Source: Acidobacteriaceae bacterium
GTDB taxonomy: Bacteria; Acidobacteriota; Terriglobia; Terriglobales; Acidobacteriaceae
Direction: 5' to 3'
Assembly (NCBI GenBank): GCA_903642235.1
Contig: CAHJWL010000002.1
Coordinates: 372,001-436,000, forward strand
DNA length: 64,000 nt
Below, piece after piece: positions 20,959 through 30,776 of this stretch. Position numbers and translations under genes: made by a program. The notes beneath the pieces were generated by a model. The model was not told the origin of the DNA, made no database searches, and saw only the letters and a list, made by a program, of their open reading frames with translations. Position 1 is the first letter of the stretch; each line of letters opens with the position of its first letter.

Positions 20959-22446
20959 CTACTCCAGTCCGCCTGCTCCACCCAGTCCCCCGCTGAGTCC
21001 ATTGCCCGTCGCGCTCGAGTACTCCTTCAGCTTATTCTGCAGTGTCTTTGAACTGATGCCCAGGATCTCGGCCGCCCGCGTCTTGTTGTTGTGCGTTGAG
21101 AGCAGGGTCTTCAGAATCAGCTGCCGCTCCGCCTCGTCAACCGTCGTTCCGACCTCCACCCGGACGGTGTTTTCCTCCCTGCGAAAGCGCTCTGCCTCCG
21201 CCGCCGGGTCAAGCGCCGCCATCCCGTGCAGTCCCTGACTCCGCGGCCGTACCGTGGCCGGCGCAAATCCCGGCTCGCCAAAGTGCGACGGCAGGTGATC
21301 CAGCCCCAGCCGTCCACGCCCCGCCATGATCGTCGCCCGCTCGATCGTATTGCGCAGCTCCCGCACATTGCCCGGCCACGCATAGGTCTTCAGCCGCTCC
21401 AGCAGCGCCGGATCAATCCCGGAGATCGCACATCCATGCCGCGCATTCATCTCCGCCACCATCCGCTCCGCAATCGCCCCCACATCCTGCAAATGGTCTC
21501 GCAGGGGCGGCATCTGGATGGCAAATACGTTCAGCCTGTAATACAGATCGCCGCGCAGCTCGCCCTCCGCGACCGCTCGCTCCGGATCTTTGTTCGTCGC
21601 CGCGATCACCCGCACATCCACCGGCGTCTCCGCCTTTGATCCCAGCCGGCGCAGCTTCCTGTCCTCAAGCACCCGCAGCAGCTTGGCCTGCGTCGCCGCC
21701 GGCATCTCGCCAATCTCATCGAGCAGCAGCGTTCCTTCCTCCGCCAGCTCAAAGCATCCCGCCCGGCGCTCCAGCGCTCCTGTGAACGCACCCTTCTCGT
21801 GCCCGAAGATCTCGCTCTCGATCAGCGTCTCCGGAATCGCCGCGCAGTTCACCGCCACAAACGGCTTGTTCCGCCGCCCGCTCAGCTCATGCAGGCTGCG
21901 CGCCACCAGCTCCTTGCCCGTGCCGCTCTCCCCCGTCACCAGCACCGACACGTTCGAGGGCGCCACCCGCTCAATCAGCTTGTAGATCGCCCGCATCTGC
22001 GGCGACGACCCAACCAGCGGCCCCAGGCTTCCCGCGTCCCGTGACGGCCGGCTCGCCACTTCAACCTCGGTGACCGCCACCTCATCCATCTGCCGGCTCA
22101 CACTATCCAGAATGGCGCGCAGACGCGACGGATCCACAGGCTTCGGCAGGTAGTCGAACGCGCCCATGCGCATCGCCTCCACCGCGCTCTCAATCGAGCC
22201 CTGCGCCGTCAGCATCACCACAGCCACCCGCTGTGGCAGGTCGCTCAGCCGCCCCAGCATCTCCATGCCATCCATCCGCGGCATCTTCAGGTCCGTCACC
22301 ACGATCGAGGGGCTCCACTGCTGAACCTTTTCGAGCCCCTCAAACCCGTTCGCCGCGCCCTCCGTCCGATAGCCCCAGCTCTCTACCAGCTCCGTCAACC
22401 CGGTGCGGGCGTGAACCTCGTCTTCGACGATCAGTACCTTCTCCAA
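20959..22446 (-). CDS. Sigma-54-dependent response regulator, NtrC family
   Basis: 495 residues starting at TTG 22446 behind AAGGGA. A receiver domain (residues 1-120, phosphoacceptor Asp52 in VVTDLKMP, conserved Lys in YLPKPVDP) is followed by an AAA+ domain with Walker A GESGTGKE, the sigma-54 contact loop GAFTGALERRAG, Walker B GTLLLDEIGEMP and the arginine-finger region, and a Fis-type helix-turn-helix at the C-terminus (TRAAEILGISSKTLQNKLKEY). It activates sigma-54 promoters on phosphorylation by the adjacent kinase. Order in the transcript is regulator, kinase, lipoprotein. Targets are unknown; related systems control envelope, nitrogen or metal stress. Confidence 0.93.
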   Translation of the reverse strand: MEKVLIVEDEVHARTGLTELVESWGYRTEGAANGFEGLEKVQQWSPSIVVTDLKMPRMDGMEMLGRLSDLPQRVAVVMLTAQGSIESAVEAMRMGAFDYLPKPVDPSRLRAILDSVSRQMDEVAVTEVEVASRPSRDAGSLGPLVGSSPQMRAIYKLIERVAPSNVSVLVTGESGTGKELVARSLHELSGRRNKPFVAVNCAAIPETLIESEIFGHEKGAFTGALERRAGCFELAEEGTLLLDEIGEMPAATQAKLLRVLEDRKLRRLGSKAETPVDVRVIAATNKDPERAVAEGELRGDLYYRLNVFAIQMPPLRDHLQDVGAIAERMVAEMNARHGCAISGIDPALLERLKTYAWPGNVRELRNTIERATIMAGRGRLGLDHLPSHFGEPGFAPATVRPRSQGLHGMAALDPAAEAERFRREENTVRVEVGTTVDEAERQLILKTLLSTHNNKTRAAEILGISSKTLQNKLKEYSSATGNGLSGGLGGAGGLE

Positions 22447-22858
22447 ATCAATCCATCCCTTCCGTCACATGCCAGGCCCGCAGGGGAGGTGCCGCCTAAC
22501 GCTTCTCCGTAGAGTTCAAACCACGTTGCCTCTGCGCCTCCGCCTGGCGTCTGCTTTCGCGTTCCCGCCCTGACGTCCCGCTTCGGCCTCTCTGCCTTGT
22601 TCTTCTGCTTGCAGCTTCGCTTCTTCGCTTGCACGTCTGCCGTGGCATCTCTGCTTCAGCTTTCCTGCCGTACACTCACTCCCGGGCGCAGCGAGAAACC
22701 TGCTTCCCGCTCGGATCCGCAAGGAACGCCTCGGCTGATCGCGGTCGTTCTGGTTGAGAGCTTCTTCAACTTCCAAGTGTACGACCGTTTTGAGCGACAG
22801 AGGTGAGCAACCGGGCCCGGAAGTGGAGATTCCGCTTCGCTCCCGCTATCCTTGTCCC
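22447..22858. other. Gene-free interval with a diverged family 1 repeat
   Basis: 412 bases between the minus-strand NtrC-type operon and the plus-strand rhodanese gene. The promoters of both should be here but no clear sigma-70 or sigma-54 (GG-N10-GC) element could be assigned by eye. At about 22677-22710 a diverged repeat reads CCGGGCGCAGCGAGAAACCT followed by GCTTCCCGC, matching the long-loop form at 301-339. Short open frames in the interval are of skewed composition and are not called. Confidence 0.5.
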
Positions 22859-23191
22859 ATGTCAGACGCCCTTCCGCCCGAGATCTCAGTCGACGCCTTC
22901 GCCGCCGAGCGCCACCAGCCCGCCCCACCCCTGCTCCTCGACGTCCGCGAAGCCTGGGAGCTCGAGATCGCCGCCATCCCCGGCGCCACCCACATCCCCA
23001 TGGGCGACATCCCCTCCCGCCTTCAGGAACTCGACCCCGACCGCCCCACCGTCGTCCTCTGCCACCACGGAGCCCGCTCCCTCAACGTCACCATGTGGCT
23101 CCGCCAGCAAGGCCTCGATCACGTCCAGTCCCTCGCCGGCGGCATCGACCAATGGTCCCGCTCCATCGATCCCTCCATCCCTCGGTACTAA
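22859..23191 (+). CDS. Rhodanese-like single-domain sulfurtransferase
   Basis: 110 residues from ATG 22859. A single rhodanese domain: LLLDVREAWELEIAAIPGA near the N-terminus, HIPMGDIP, and the active-site loop VVLCHHGARS with the persulfide-carrying cysteine followed by the loop closed by Arg-Ser, then LAGGIDQWS near the end. Cytoplasmic, likely a sulfur carrier or transferase; partner unknown. It stands alone, convergent with xerC. No strong Shine-Dalgarno sequence; the short N-terminus fits the family. Confidence 0.85.
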   Translation: MSDALPPEISVDAFAAERHQPAPPLLLDVREAWELEIAAIPGATHIPMGDIPSRLQELDPDRPTVVLCHHGARSLNVTMWLRQQGLDHVQSLAGGIDQWSRSIDPSIPRY

Positions 23192-23288
23192 AACGTCGCC
23201 GCGGACGCGAGAGTGCCTGAAGCCAGAACCGACTTCCAAGGGAGATGTCTTCCTGCATACCCTGCCACCAACAGCGCCCCGGTACCCA

Positions 23289-24287
23289 TCATTTCGCCCG
23301 CGGATGCGTGTCGTCGTACACCCGCTGCACCTGCCCCAGCGTCATCTGCGTGTAGCGCTGCGTGGTGGAGAGCCGCTCGTGCCCCAGCATCTCCTGGATC
23401 GCCCGCAGGTCCGCCCCCTCCTCGAGCATGTGGGTTCCAAACGCGTGTCGCAGCGTGTGCGGATGCACATCCGCCGCTAGCCCCCGGCTCATCGCAATCG
23501 CTTTTACGATCCGTCCCACACTGCGCGTCCGCAGCCGTCCATCACCGCGTAGCCGCGCGTTCAGCAGCAGTGGTCCCTCCAGCAGCAGCCCGCCCCGTCC
23601 CGCAGCGCTGAGCCGCGCCGCACGCTCTTCCAGATACGCCCGCACAGCCGCACCCGCCTCGTCCCCCAGCGGAACCTGCCGCTCCTTCCGTCCCTTGCCC
23701 CGCACCAGAATCAGCTCATCCCGCCACCGCAGATCCGCCAGATCGATCCCCACCAGCTCCGAGTTGCGGATTCCACACCCGTACAGCAGCTCAAAGATCG
23801 CTCGATCCCGCGCCGGCCACGCCGACTCCGCCCCCGCGCCGGCCTGCCCGGAACCCGCGTCCTCCGCCGCCCTCACGCCCGTCTTCATCTCCATCCCGTT
23901 CAGCACCGTGTTCAGCTGCTCCAGGCTCGGCACGCGCGGCAGGTGCTGCGAGCGCTTCGGTGTACTCACCAGCAGCGCCGGATTCCTGTCCACCCGCCCC
24001 GTCTTCGCCATCCACTTGAACCAGCTGCGAATCGCCGCCAGCGCCCGCGCCACACTCGCCTTTGTCAGCCCGCGGTGAAACAACACACCCATATACGCCC
24101 GAATATGTGTGTGCTCCACCCCGGCCACACCGCCGCCCGTCCCCATCTGAGCCGCCAGATACAGCGCAAAACTCCCCACCTCGCGCCGGTACGCTCGCGT
24201 CGTGTGCTCGCTCGCGCCACGTTCCACCGCCAGCATCGCCAGAAACGCCTCCGCCAGCTCCTCAAACTCGCTCCGGCGCTCGCTCAT
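23289..24287 (-). CDS. xerC: Tyrosine recombinase XerC
   Basis: Site-specific recombinase, expected to resolve chromosome dimers at dif with XerD. 332 residues: SAM-like N-terminal core-binding domain (1-115) and C-terminal catalytic domain with Arg174 (GCGIRNSE), Lys198 (GKGRKERQ), His277-x-x-Arg280 ([13 protein letters not shown]), His303 ([10 protein letters not shown]) and nucleophile Tyr312. There is an insertion of about 20 residues ([13 protein letters not shown] region) before the catalytic Arg. The start ATG overlaps the xerD stop as ATGA. Assignment as XerC rather than XerD is by overall resemblance. Confidence 0.88.
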   Translation of the reverse strand: MSERRSEFEELAEAFLAMLAVERGASEHTTRAYRREVGSFALYLAAQMGTGGGVAGVEHTHIRAYMGVLFHRGLTKASVARALAAIRSWFKWMAKTGRVDRNPALLVSTPKRSQHLPRVPSLEQLNTVLNGMEMKTGVRAAEDAGSGQAGAGAESAWPARDRAIFELLYGCGIRNSELVGIDLADLRWRDELILVRGKGRKERQVPLGDEAGAAVRAYLEERAARLSAAGRGGLLLEGPLLLNARLRGDGRLRTRSVGRIVKAIAMSRGLAADVHPHTLRHAFGTHMLEEGADLRAIQEMLGHERLSTTQRYTQMTLGQVQRVYDDTHPRAK

Positions 24288-25264
24288 ACGCTCTCAACCG
24301 TCGCCGGCTCCGCCTCCCCGCCGCGCCGTCGTCCCCGCGGATGATGCGCGCGATGCACCGCCTTCAGCCGCCCCAGCGCCACATGCGTATAGACCTGCGT
24401 CGTTGCGATGTCCGCATGCCCCAGCAGCGTCTGCACACTCCGCAGATCCGCTCCGTGCTCCACCATGTGCGTCGCATAGCTGTGCCGCAGCGTGTGCGGA
24501 CTGGCCTTTACGCCCTCGTGCGCGCCCGCCTGCCGCACCATCGTCCACACCCGGTTCCGCGTCAGCGGCCGTCCGCGCGCACTCAGAAACAGCCGTCGTT
24601 CGATCCCGACCACCCGGCTGCGCCCCGCGCGCTGCAGCTCCGGCCGGCCGGCCTTCAGGTAGCGCTCCAAAGCCGTCACCGCCGACCGCCCCAGCGGCAC
24701 CATCCGCTCCTTGTCGCCCTTGCCGCGAACCTGGGCGACCCCTACATCCAGCCGCAGATCTTCCACCCGCAGCCCGCAGATCTCACCCACCCGCAGCCCG
24801 CCCCCGTAGAGCAGCTCCAGAATCGCGTAGTCCCGCAGCGCCAGCCCATCCGCATCCACCGCGCGCGCGGCCGCGCCCATCCGCTCCAGCATCTCGCTGA
24901 CATCACCCTCGGCCAGCGACTTCGGCAGCGTCTTCCAGCTCGACGGCGTCTCCAGATTCATCGTCGGGTCCCGCTCAACCCGCTTATCCAGCAGCAGCCA
25001 CCGGTAGAAGCCCCGCAGCGCGCTCAGCTTCCGCGCAATCGCCCGCGACGTCACCCCATTCGCCCGCAAACCCTCGAGCAGCGCCTGCACATCCGCCTCC
25101 GTCGCCCCCGCAAGAACCCCATCCCGCGACCGCTCCAGATGCTCCGCAAACTGCCGGAGATCGCACGCATACGCCTCGACACTCCCCGGCTGCAGCCCCC
25201 GTTCCACTCGCAGGTACGCCGCATACGCCTCAAGCACGTCACGATCTGTCAGCGCATCCGTCAT
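24284..25264 (-). CDS. xerD: Tyrosine recombinase XerD
   Basis: 326 residues from ATG 25264 with all catalytic residues: Arg158 (GGGLRVGEI), Lys182 ([11 protein letters not shown]), His257-x-x-Arg260 ([12 protein letters not shown]), His283 ([10 protein letters not shown]) and Tyr292 (VYTHV). The N-terminal DNA-binding domain includes [16 protein letters not shown], typical of XerD. It is first in a two-gene transcript with xerC, with a four-base overlap. In E. coli the two genes are far apart, so their coupling here is notable though not unprecedented. Confidence 0.9.
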   Translation of the reverse strand: MTDALTDRDVLEAYAAYLRVERGLQPGSVEAYACDLRQFAEHLERSRDGVLAGATEADVQALLEGLRANGVTSRAIARKLSALRGFYRWLLLDKRVERDPTMNLETPSSWKTLPKSLAEGDVSEMLERMGAAARAVDADGLALRDYAILELLYGGGLRVGEICGLRVEDLRLDVGVAQVRGKGDKERMVPLGRSAVTALERYLKAGRPELQRAGRSRVVGIERRLFLSARGRPLTRNRVWTMVRQAGAHEGVKASPHTLRHSYATHMVEHGADLRSVQTLLGHADIATTQVYTHVALGRLKAVHRAHHPRGRRRGGEAEPATVESV

Positions 25265-25478
25265 CGCTCTCGATTATCCGCGTCCGGCACCCCTCCGCAC
25301 CCCCACACACCAGTAACCCTGAACCCGCCTCGCCACGCACCATCTCCGTCACTTGTCAGCCGCCCCAAGCCTCGCGTTCCCATGCATCTCTCTCACCTTC
25401 CGAAGTCTCACCCTCCGGAGTCCGGATCTCCCCCGAAAGTCTCTTGCCATTCCCGCTGAATCCGCTATCGTTCCCTGC

Positions 25479-26783
25479 ATGCGCGCGTTCCCTGTTCCTG
25501 CCCATCTGCTTCGCTCCCTGCCGGCCCTCTGCCTTGCCGCCTTCCTCCAAACCGCTCCCGCCCAGACCTTTACCGTTCCGCCCATCTCCTTCACCGGCGC
25601 TCCAGCCTTCCCGGCTGCCGCCCTGCTCGCCACCACCGGCCTCACTCCTGGCGGCACCGGCACCCAGGCCACCATCGAGACCGCCGCCCAGCACCTCCTC
25701 GATACCGGCCTCTTCGTCGACGTCCACTTCGCCTCACACCCCAAGGGCCTCGTCTTTACCCTGCAGCCCACACCGCCCGAAGGCCTCGCCACCGCCCGCT
25801 TCGCGAACTTCGTCTGGTGGCAGCCCGAAGAACTCGAGTCTCTCGTCCGCGCTCGCCAGCCCCTCTTTCAGGGCAGTATCCCCAACGCCGGCAACCTCCA
25901 GGACAGCGTCGTCGCCACCCTCAGCTCTCTGCTCGCAGAGAAAGGCGTTGCCAGCGCCCACGTCACGGCCATCCACAGCGCCGCCCTTGGCGCCACAGCC
26001 TCCTCTACCGTCTCCTTCGCCGTCGACTCCCCCACCGTCGTCATCCACTCCGTCACCCTCACCGGCACCTCGCCCGAGCAGAAGCCGCGTCTCGCCACCT
26101 TTCTCAAAAGCCAGGTCGGCGATCCCTTCGAAGAAGGCACCACCCGCGCCGCCCTTGCCTCCGGCATCGCCAACCTCTATCGCAACGACGGCTTCCTCGA
26201 CGCGAAGCTCGACGCCGTCACCCACACCGCCCCCGTCGTTACCGCCGGCCGCGTTGACCTCGACCTCACCGGCGCCGTCACCGAAGGCGAGCCCTACAAG
26301 GTCTCCTCTCTCACCTGGGCCGGCTCCGACGTCATCTCCACCGCCGACTTCAGCAAGTCCGCCAAACTCCATCCCGGCGACATCGCCGGCCAGAACCTCC
26401 TCAAAGCCACCCTCGCCTCCGTCGCCAACGCCTACTACGCCAAGGGCTACCAGGATGTCCGCGTGCAAGCCCCCGCCAGGCTCGACCCCGCCACCCATCA
26501 GGTTGCCTACACCGTTCATGTCATCCCCGGCGATCAGTACCGCCTCCAATCCATCCAGACCGCCGGCCTCTCCGAGGCGCAGAAGCGCGAGTTCGACACG
26601 AACTGGCACATGCACCCCGGCGACTTCTACGACGTCACCTACGTCAACACCTTCCTCCGCAAGAACACCGCCCTCCGCACCCTCGAGGGCTACTCCGGCA
26701 AGTACCGCGCCGTCGCCGATCCCGACACCCACCTCGTCGATCTCACCGTCACCTTCATGAAGGGCGGAACCCTCCTCGAGTAA
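25479..26783 (+). CDS. Exported POTRA-domain protein lacking a beta-barrel
   Basis: 434 residues from ATG 25479, with a signal peptide (RAFPVPAHLLRSLPALCLAAFLQTAPAQ split by a helix core). The rest looks like a chain of four or five POTRA-type domains as in BamA/TamA: ISFTGAPAFPAAALLATTGL, VVIHSVTLTGTSPEQKPRL with LYRNDGFLDAKLDAVTH, SSLTWAGSDVISTADFSK with AYYAKGYQDVRVQA, and RLQSIQTAGLSEAQKREF. BamA has a C-terminal barrel of about 400 residues; here the protein stops after the last POTRA-like repeat. It is probably periplasmic, possibly a scaffold for outer-membrane assembly. It lies 69 bases before ffh on the same strand. Confidence 0.75.
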   Translation: MRAFPVPAHLLRSLPALCLAAFLQTAPAQTFTVPPISFTGAPAFPAAALLATTGLTPGGTGTQATIETAAQHLLDTGLFVDVHFASHPKGLVFTLQPTPPEGLATARFANFVWWQPEELESLVRARQPLFQGSIPNAGNLQDSVVATLSSLLAEKGVASAHVTAIHSAALGATASSTVSFAVDSPTVVIHSVTLTGTSPEQKPRLATFLKSQVGDPFEEGTTRAALASGIANLYRNDGFLDAKLDAVTHTAPVVTAGRVDLDLTGAVTEGEPYKVSSLTWAGSDVISTADFSKSAKLHPGDIAGQNLLKATLASVANAYYAKGYQDVRVQAPARLDPATHQVAYTVHVIPGDQYRLQSIQTAGLSEAQKREFDTNWHMHPGDFYDVTYVNTFLRKNTALRTLEGYSGKYRAVADPDTHLVDLTVTFMKGGTLLE

Positions 26784-26852
26784 GCCCACGCCCCGCGCTC
26801 GCATCCCACAAACCACCCGCGCCCCCGCTGCTAAACTCAGCGGAGGACCTCT

Positions 26853-28277
<1,425 letters not shown>

Positions 28278-28281
28278 GACC

Positions 28282-28749
28282 GTGAACTCACAAGACGAGG
28301 AGCAAAGTTATTGGTTCTTTGAGTGGGCGGATCGCGCAGCCATCAGCAGAGGCGAAGAGCTCAAGCGGAGGCTTGAGGATTTCTCAACCATTCGCTCTCT
28401 CAGAGATGCCGAAGCCAAGTGGATCCCGAACACAAAGGCAGCTCAAGGTGAGTCGAACCTCATTGCTGGAACGGGAACTCGACTGAACGACAGAATAAGC
28501 TGTCCACAACCTAGTTGTAGAAGGCGTCAAATAGATGTCCTTTTTCGGCATGCTTGGCATTACTTCGACACAATATACCTCCCGGACTCGGTCGGGTCGC
28601 TTCTCGCGAGCAGCATAGATGTAAATGAGAACTTTCTCGACGATCTCTACAGAACAGTTGACACAGCTCTGTACTTGCGCGACATCGGCGCCGCTCCACT
28701 AATCCGCTTCTACAGAGTGCCTCATGAGTACGATGATCTTCGCTCATGA
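28282..28749 (+). CDS. Unknown protein, first gene of a lower-GC two-gene unit
   Basis: 155 residues from GTG 28282, whose Shine-Dalgarno sequence (GGAAGG) overlaps the end of ffh. Mixed charged/hydrophobic soluble protein with no signal peptide or membrane segment: an N-terminal WFFEWADRAAISRGEELKRR helix-like part, a Cys pair (ISCPQPSCRRR) and a C-terminal part with LFRHAWHYFDTIYLPDSVG and LYLRDIGAAPLIRFYRVP. Base composition is visibly lower in GC and less regular in codon use than ffh, which suggests acquisition. It overlaps the next gene as ATGA, so the two proteins are probably made together. No family recognised. Confidence 0.7.
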   Translation: MNSQDEEQSYWFFEWADRAAISRGEELKRRLEDFSTIRSLRDAEAKWIPNTKAAQGESNLIAGTGTRLNDRISCPQPSCRRRQIDVLFRHAWHYFDTIYLPDSVGSLLASSIDVNENFLDDLYRTVDTALYLRDIGAAPLIRFYRVPHEYDDLRS

Positions 28750-29570
28750 TGGAAGACGAGAGTGATACGCCCTGGTCAGCGGCCTGGGGCAACTTGTGGG
28801 AGGAGGTTGCGCAAAGACGCGACCGATTTGATATCAGATCGTTGGGAAAGCGCCGGTACCAGATCACGTATAGAGATCGAGAGCTCTTCTTTAGCCCCTT
28901 CCTAGAGCTAACTCTCCCAAAAAAGCTGGAGAGTAGTAAGCAGGATTTTCTACGCAGAAGCCTAGCTGCTAGCTTTTTGGCCACTCATGAGGCTGCGTTA
29001 CGAGCAGATCTGGCAACCGCAGCAGCGTTCCGCGGCGCCTTGAGTTCCACTGTTTGGAGTCATCAGAACGTTCTTCTGAAAACGGATCAACCGAAGAGCA
29101 GCGACGAGCCTTTCATTCACATCGATTTCCCGAGCCTCACGAATGTTTCTCTGGAGAGCCTCATTGAACTTCGGCTGGCTGAGAAGGACTCATTCTTATC
29201 GTTTAGAACCGCTCTTCGGACCGCGATGCGAACAATCGCGGCCGAGAGTCACAATCAGGATCCAAGATCGCTTGCAAGTGAGATCATGAGCGATGTCGTG
29301 AACCCGGAAATAGCTAAACTACAATCTAGGCTAGAGGCTGCTCGCCGGGTTCTCGCTGCTAAATCTGCTATCTCTTTGGCTGTGGCCGGCGTCAGTACTT
29401 TGTGCGGAGTTCAGCTTGGGGTTGGGGTTCCCGTGGCAGTGGGCGCCGGCGCCCTGGGAGCCTTTTTTGCTGGCCTCAACACCGCTGCAGCCAAATACGC
29501 AGAGGAGAAGAGAGAGATTGAGCTCTCTGATATGTTCTTCATCTGGAAGGCGACGCGTTGCACAAAGTAA
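28746..29570 (+). CDS. Unknown protein with C-terminal membrane hairpin, second gene of the lower-GC unit
   Basis: 274 residues from ATG 28746, overlapping the previous stop. The N-terminal two thirds is soluble (RRYQITYRDRELFFSPFLEL, FIHIDFPSLTNVSLESL, SFRTALRTAMRTIAAES, then a helix IAKLQSRLEAARRVLAAK). Near the C-terminus a long hydrophobic Gly/Ala/Val stretch (about residues 212-243) could form a membrane hairpin, followed by a charged tail (KYAEEKREIELSDMFFIWKATR). The frame closes only ten bases upstream of its ATG, so this is a separate gene rather than an obvious continuation of the first one, though the two could derive from one ancestral protein. Lower GC than surroundings. Function unknown. 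Confidence 0.7.
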   Translation: MMEDESDTPWSAAWGNLWEEVAQRRDRFDIRSLGKRRYQITYRDRELFFSPFLELTLPKKLESSKQDFLRRSLAASFLATHEAALRADLATAAAFRGALSSTVWSHQNVLLKTDQPKSSDEPFIHIDFPSLTNVSLESLIELRLAEKDSFLSFRTALRTAMRTIAAESHNQDPRSLASEIMSDVVNPEIAKLQSRLEAARRVLAAKSAISLAVAGVSTLCGVQLGVGVPVAVGAGALGAFFAGLNTAAAKYAEEKREIELSDMFFIWKATRCTK

Positions 29571-29664
29571 CGCGGAATCGCACGGGTACGAGCGCAGCTG
29601 ACGGCTGGTCCTAGTCCGTATCGGGCGGGTGACCCAGGTCTAAAGCAGCCACAACGCTGGGTGC

Positions 29665-29701
29665 CCCATCTTCGCGACAGCTTCATCGTCGCTAAGGTGG
29701 G
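29665..29701. repeat. Family 2 hairpin repeat (GGGTGCCCCAT type)
   Basis: CCCATCTTCGCGAC at 29665-29678 and GTCGCTAAGGTGGG at 29688-29701 match as an inverted repeat at 12 of 14 positions around a nine-base loop, preceded by GGGTGC. The same GGGTGCCCCATC...GGTGGG layout occurs at 58151-58190. It lies in the 236-base gap before the two-helix membrane protein, in which no gene is seen. Confidence 0.6.
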
Positions 29702-29806
29702 CCATCGCGCAAAGCGCGATCCAGTCGTGTCCCCCTGCTTCCAATTACACGAGCCGCTTGGCATCCCATGCCACAGCGCCAGATATACTATCCCTGAGCA
29801 ACTAAC

Positions 29807-30286
29807 ATGCTGAATGAATCCCAAATCACGGTCGTCTGGGAGTGCCAGCTCGCCGCCGAGACCCGCGCCCTCTACTTCGCCGAGCTCGCCAGTAACTACA
29901 CCCGCCAGAAGCAGTGGATCTCCGGGGTTTCCTTCTTCCTCGCCAGCGGCGCCGCCGCTACCCTCATCGGCAAAGCTCCCGCCTGGCTCCCCATCGTACT
30001 CTCGATCGTCACCGCCCTGCTCAGCGCCTATTCCATCGCTCGCGGTCTCGACGGCGCCACCCGCACCATGGCCAAGTTCCAGTTCTCCTGGAGCGAGCTC
30101 GCCGCCGGCTACGAGTCTCTCTGGAACACCACCTGGGCCGACGACGCCGGCACTCAGCTCGCCGAGCTGATCTCGAAGGAAAACGAGCTCTCCAGCCAGG
30201 CCTCCACCGAAGCGCCAAATGACACGGCTCGTCTCAGCTACTGGCAGGATCAGGTCTTCAAGCAGCACCACCTAATTCCCGCATGA
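29807..30286 (+). CDS. Two-helix membrane protein (SLATT-like layout) of unknown function
   Basis: 159 residues from ATG 29807. A short N-terminal helical region (WECQLAAETRALYFAELASNYT) leads into two closely spaced membrane helices (about 37-54 and 59-77) and a cytoplasmic-looking coiled tail rich in Trp (FSWSELAAGYESLWNTTW, ELISKENELSS, YWQDQVFKQHH). This helix/2TM/coiled-coil plan resembles SLATT-type effectors of conflict systems, but no family-level match can be claimed. A possible -10 box TATACT lies at 29784-29789, with TTGGCA at 29758-29763, a spacer of 20; no Shine-Dalgarno sequence is visible. Its stop overlaps the ATG of a proline-rich mini-protein (ATGA). Confidence 0.7.
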   Translation: MLNESQITVVWECQLAAETRALYFAELASNYTRQKQWISGVSFFLASGAAATLIGKAPAWLPIVLSIVTALLSAYSIARGLDGATRTMAKFQFSWSELAAGYESLWNTTWADDAGTQLAELISKENELSSQASTEAPNDTARLSYWQDQVFKQHHLIPA

Positions 30287-30399
30287 CGCGCTTTCCAGAC
30301 ACTACTCGCGCCGGCTGGCCTCCTATGCCCAAACCTACGCCGCCGCCACCCAGGCCGCCGCCACCCAGGCCGCCACCACCCCCACCACCGAAGAAGTAG
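30283..30399 (+). CDS. 38-residue proline-rich mini-protein overlapping the two-helix membrane protein gene
   Basis: ATG 30283-30285 overlaps the previous TGA in the ATGA manner typical of coupled translation; the stop is TAG at 30397-30399. The product begins MTRFPDTTRAGWPPMPKPT and ends with two PPPPR units, seven prolines and KK. Nearly half the residues are proline. It has no membrane segment. Such a peptide could be a polyproline ligand or could stall ribosomes without EF-P. It is too short for most gene finders; the evidence is the exact overlap, the ordered composition and the terminal lysines. It could also be chance coding in a CCR-rich stretch. Confidence 0.5.
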   Translation: MTRFPDTTRAGWPPMPKPTPPPPRPPPPRPPPPPPPKK

Positions 30400-30776
30400 C
30401 AGTACCGAACGCTTCAAGCCGAAGCGGAAGCGCTCCCGTATCGCGTCTACCTCAGCCGCACCTTCCACATCGAGCCATGGACCACGCCAAACGTCTGGGC
30501 CAACCTCAAAGTCATCATCCTCGACCAACTCCAGGTTCCCGAAGACGAGGAAAGGAATCAGCCCGCTTCCAGGCCGATCTCGGCTGCGGTTGAAGCGACA
30601 GTTAACTCCGTTCCGGAGGAAGCAACACGGCTTTCTTCCCAACCGTGGCGCAACGTCCCCCAGCAACTGTCTATTCTGCTTCTAGAGGCTTCTCACTCCC
30701 AGACAGCATTCACCATACGTTTTCTGGTACGGGCACGACGATCGCCTCTGGATCGAAGACTTTGCAAGGAAAGTAC
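30400..30776 (+). pseudogene. Open frame without start: possible gene remnant
   Basis: Directly after the TAG of the proline-rich ORF and in the same frame, the sequence stays open for more than 370 bases with no ATG, GTG or TTG in a plausible place. The first part reads like protein: LQAEAEALPYRVYLSRTFHI, EPWTTPNVWANLKVIILDQL, QVPEDEERNQ. Later parts are less convincing. It may be the decayed 3' part of a gene, or a continuation interrupted by the TAG. No family was recognised. No other gene is seen between 30400 and 30815. Confidence 0.3.

Noticed and set aside
22516-22776. Minus-strand 86-codon frame in the gap before the rhodanese gene
   Set aside because: Charged, low-complexity product crossing a diverged repeat; no Shine-Dalgarno sequence or family.
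24062-25459. Long plus-strand open frame over xerC/xerD
   Set aside because: Antisense to two clear recombinases; Arg/Pro/His-rich shadow.
30250-30666. Minus-strand frame opposite the Pro-rich ORF
   Set aside because: Its Trp/Arg-rich product is the reverse complement of proline codons; no start signal.
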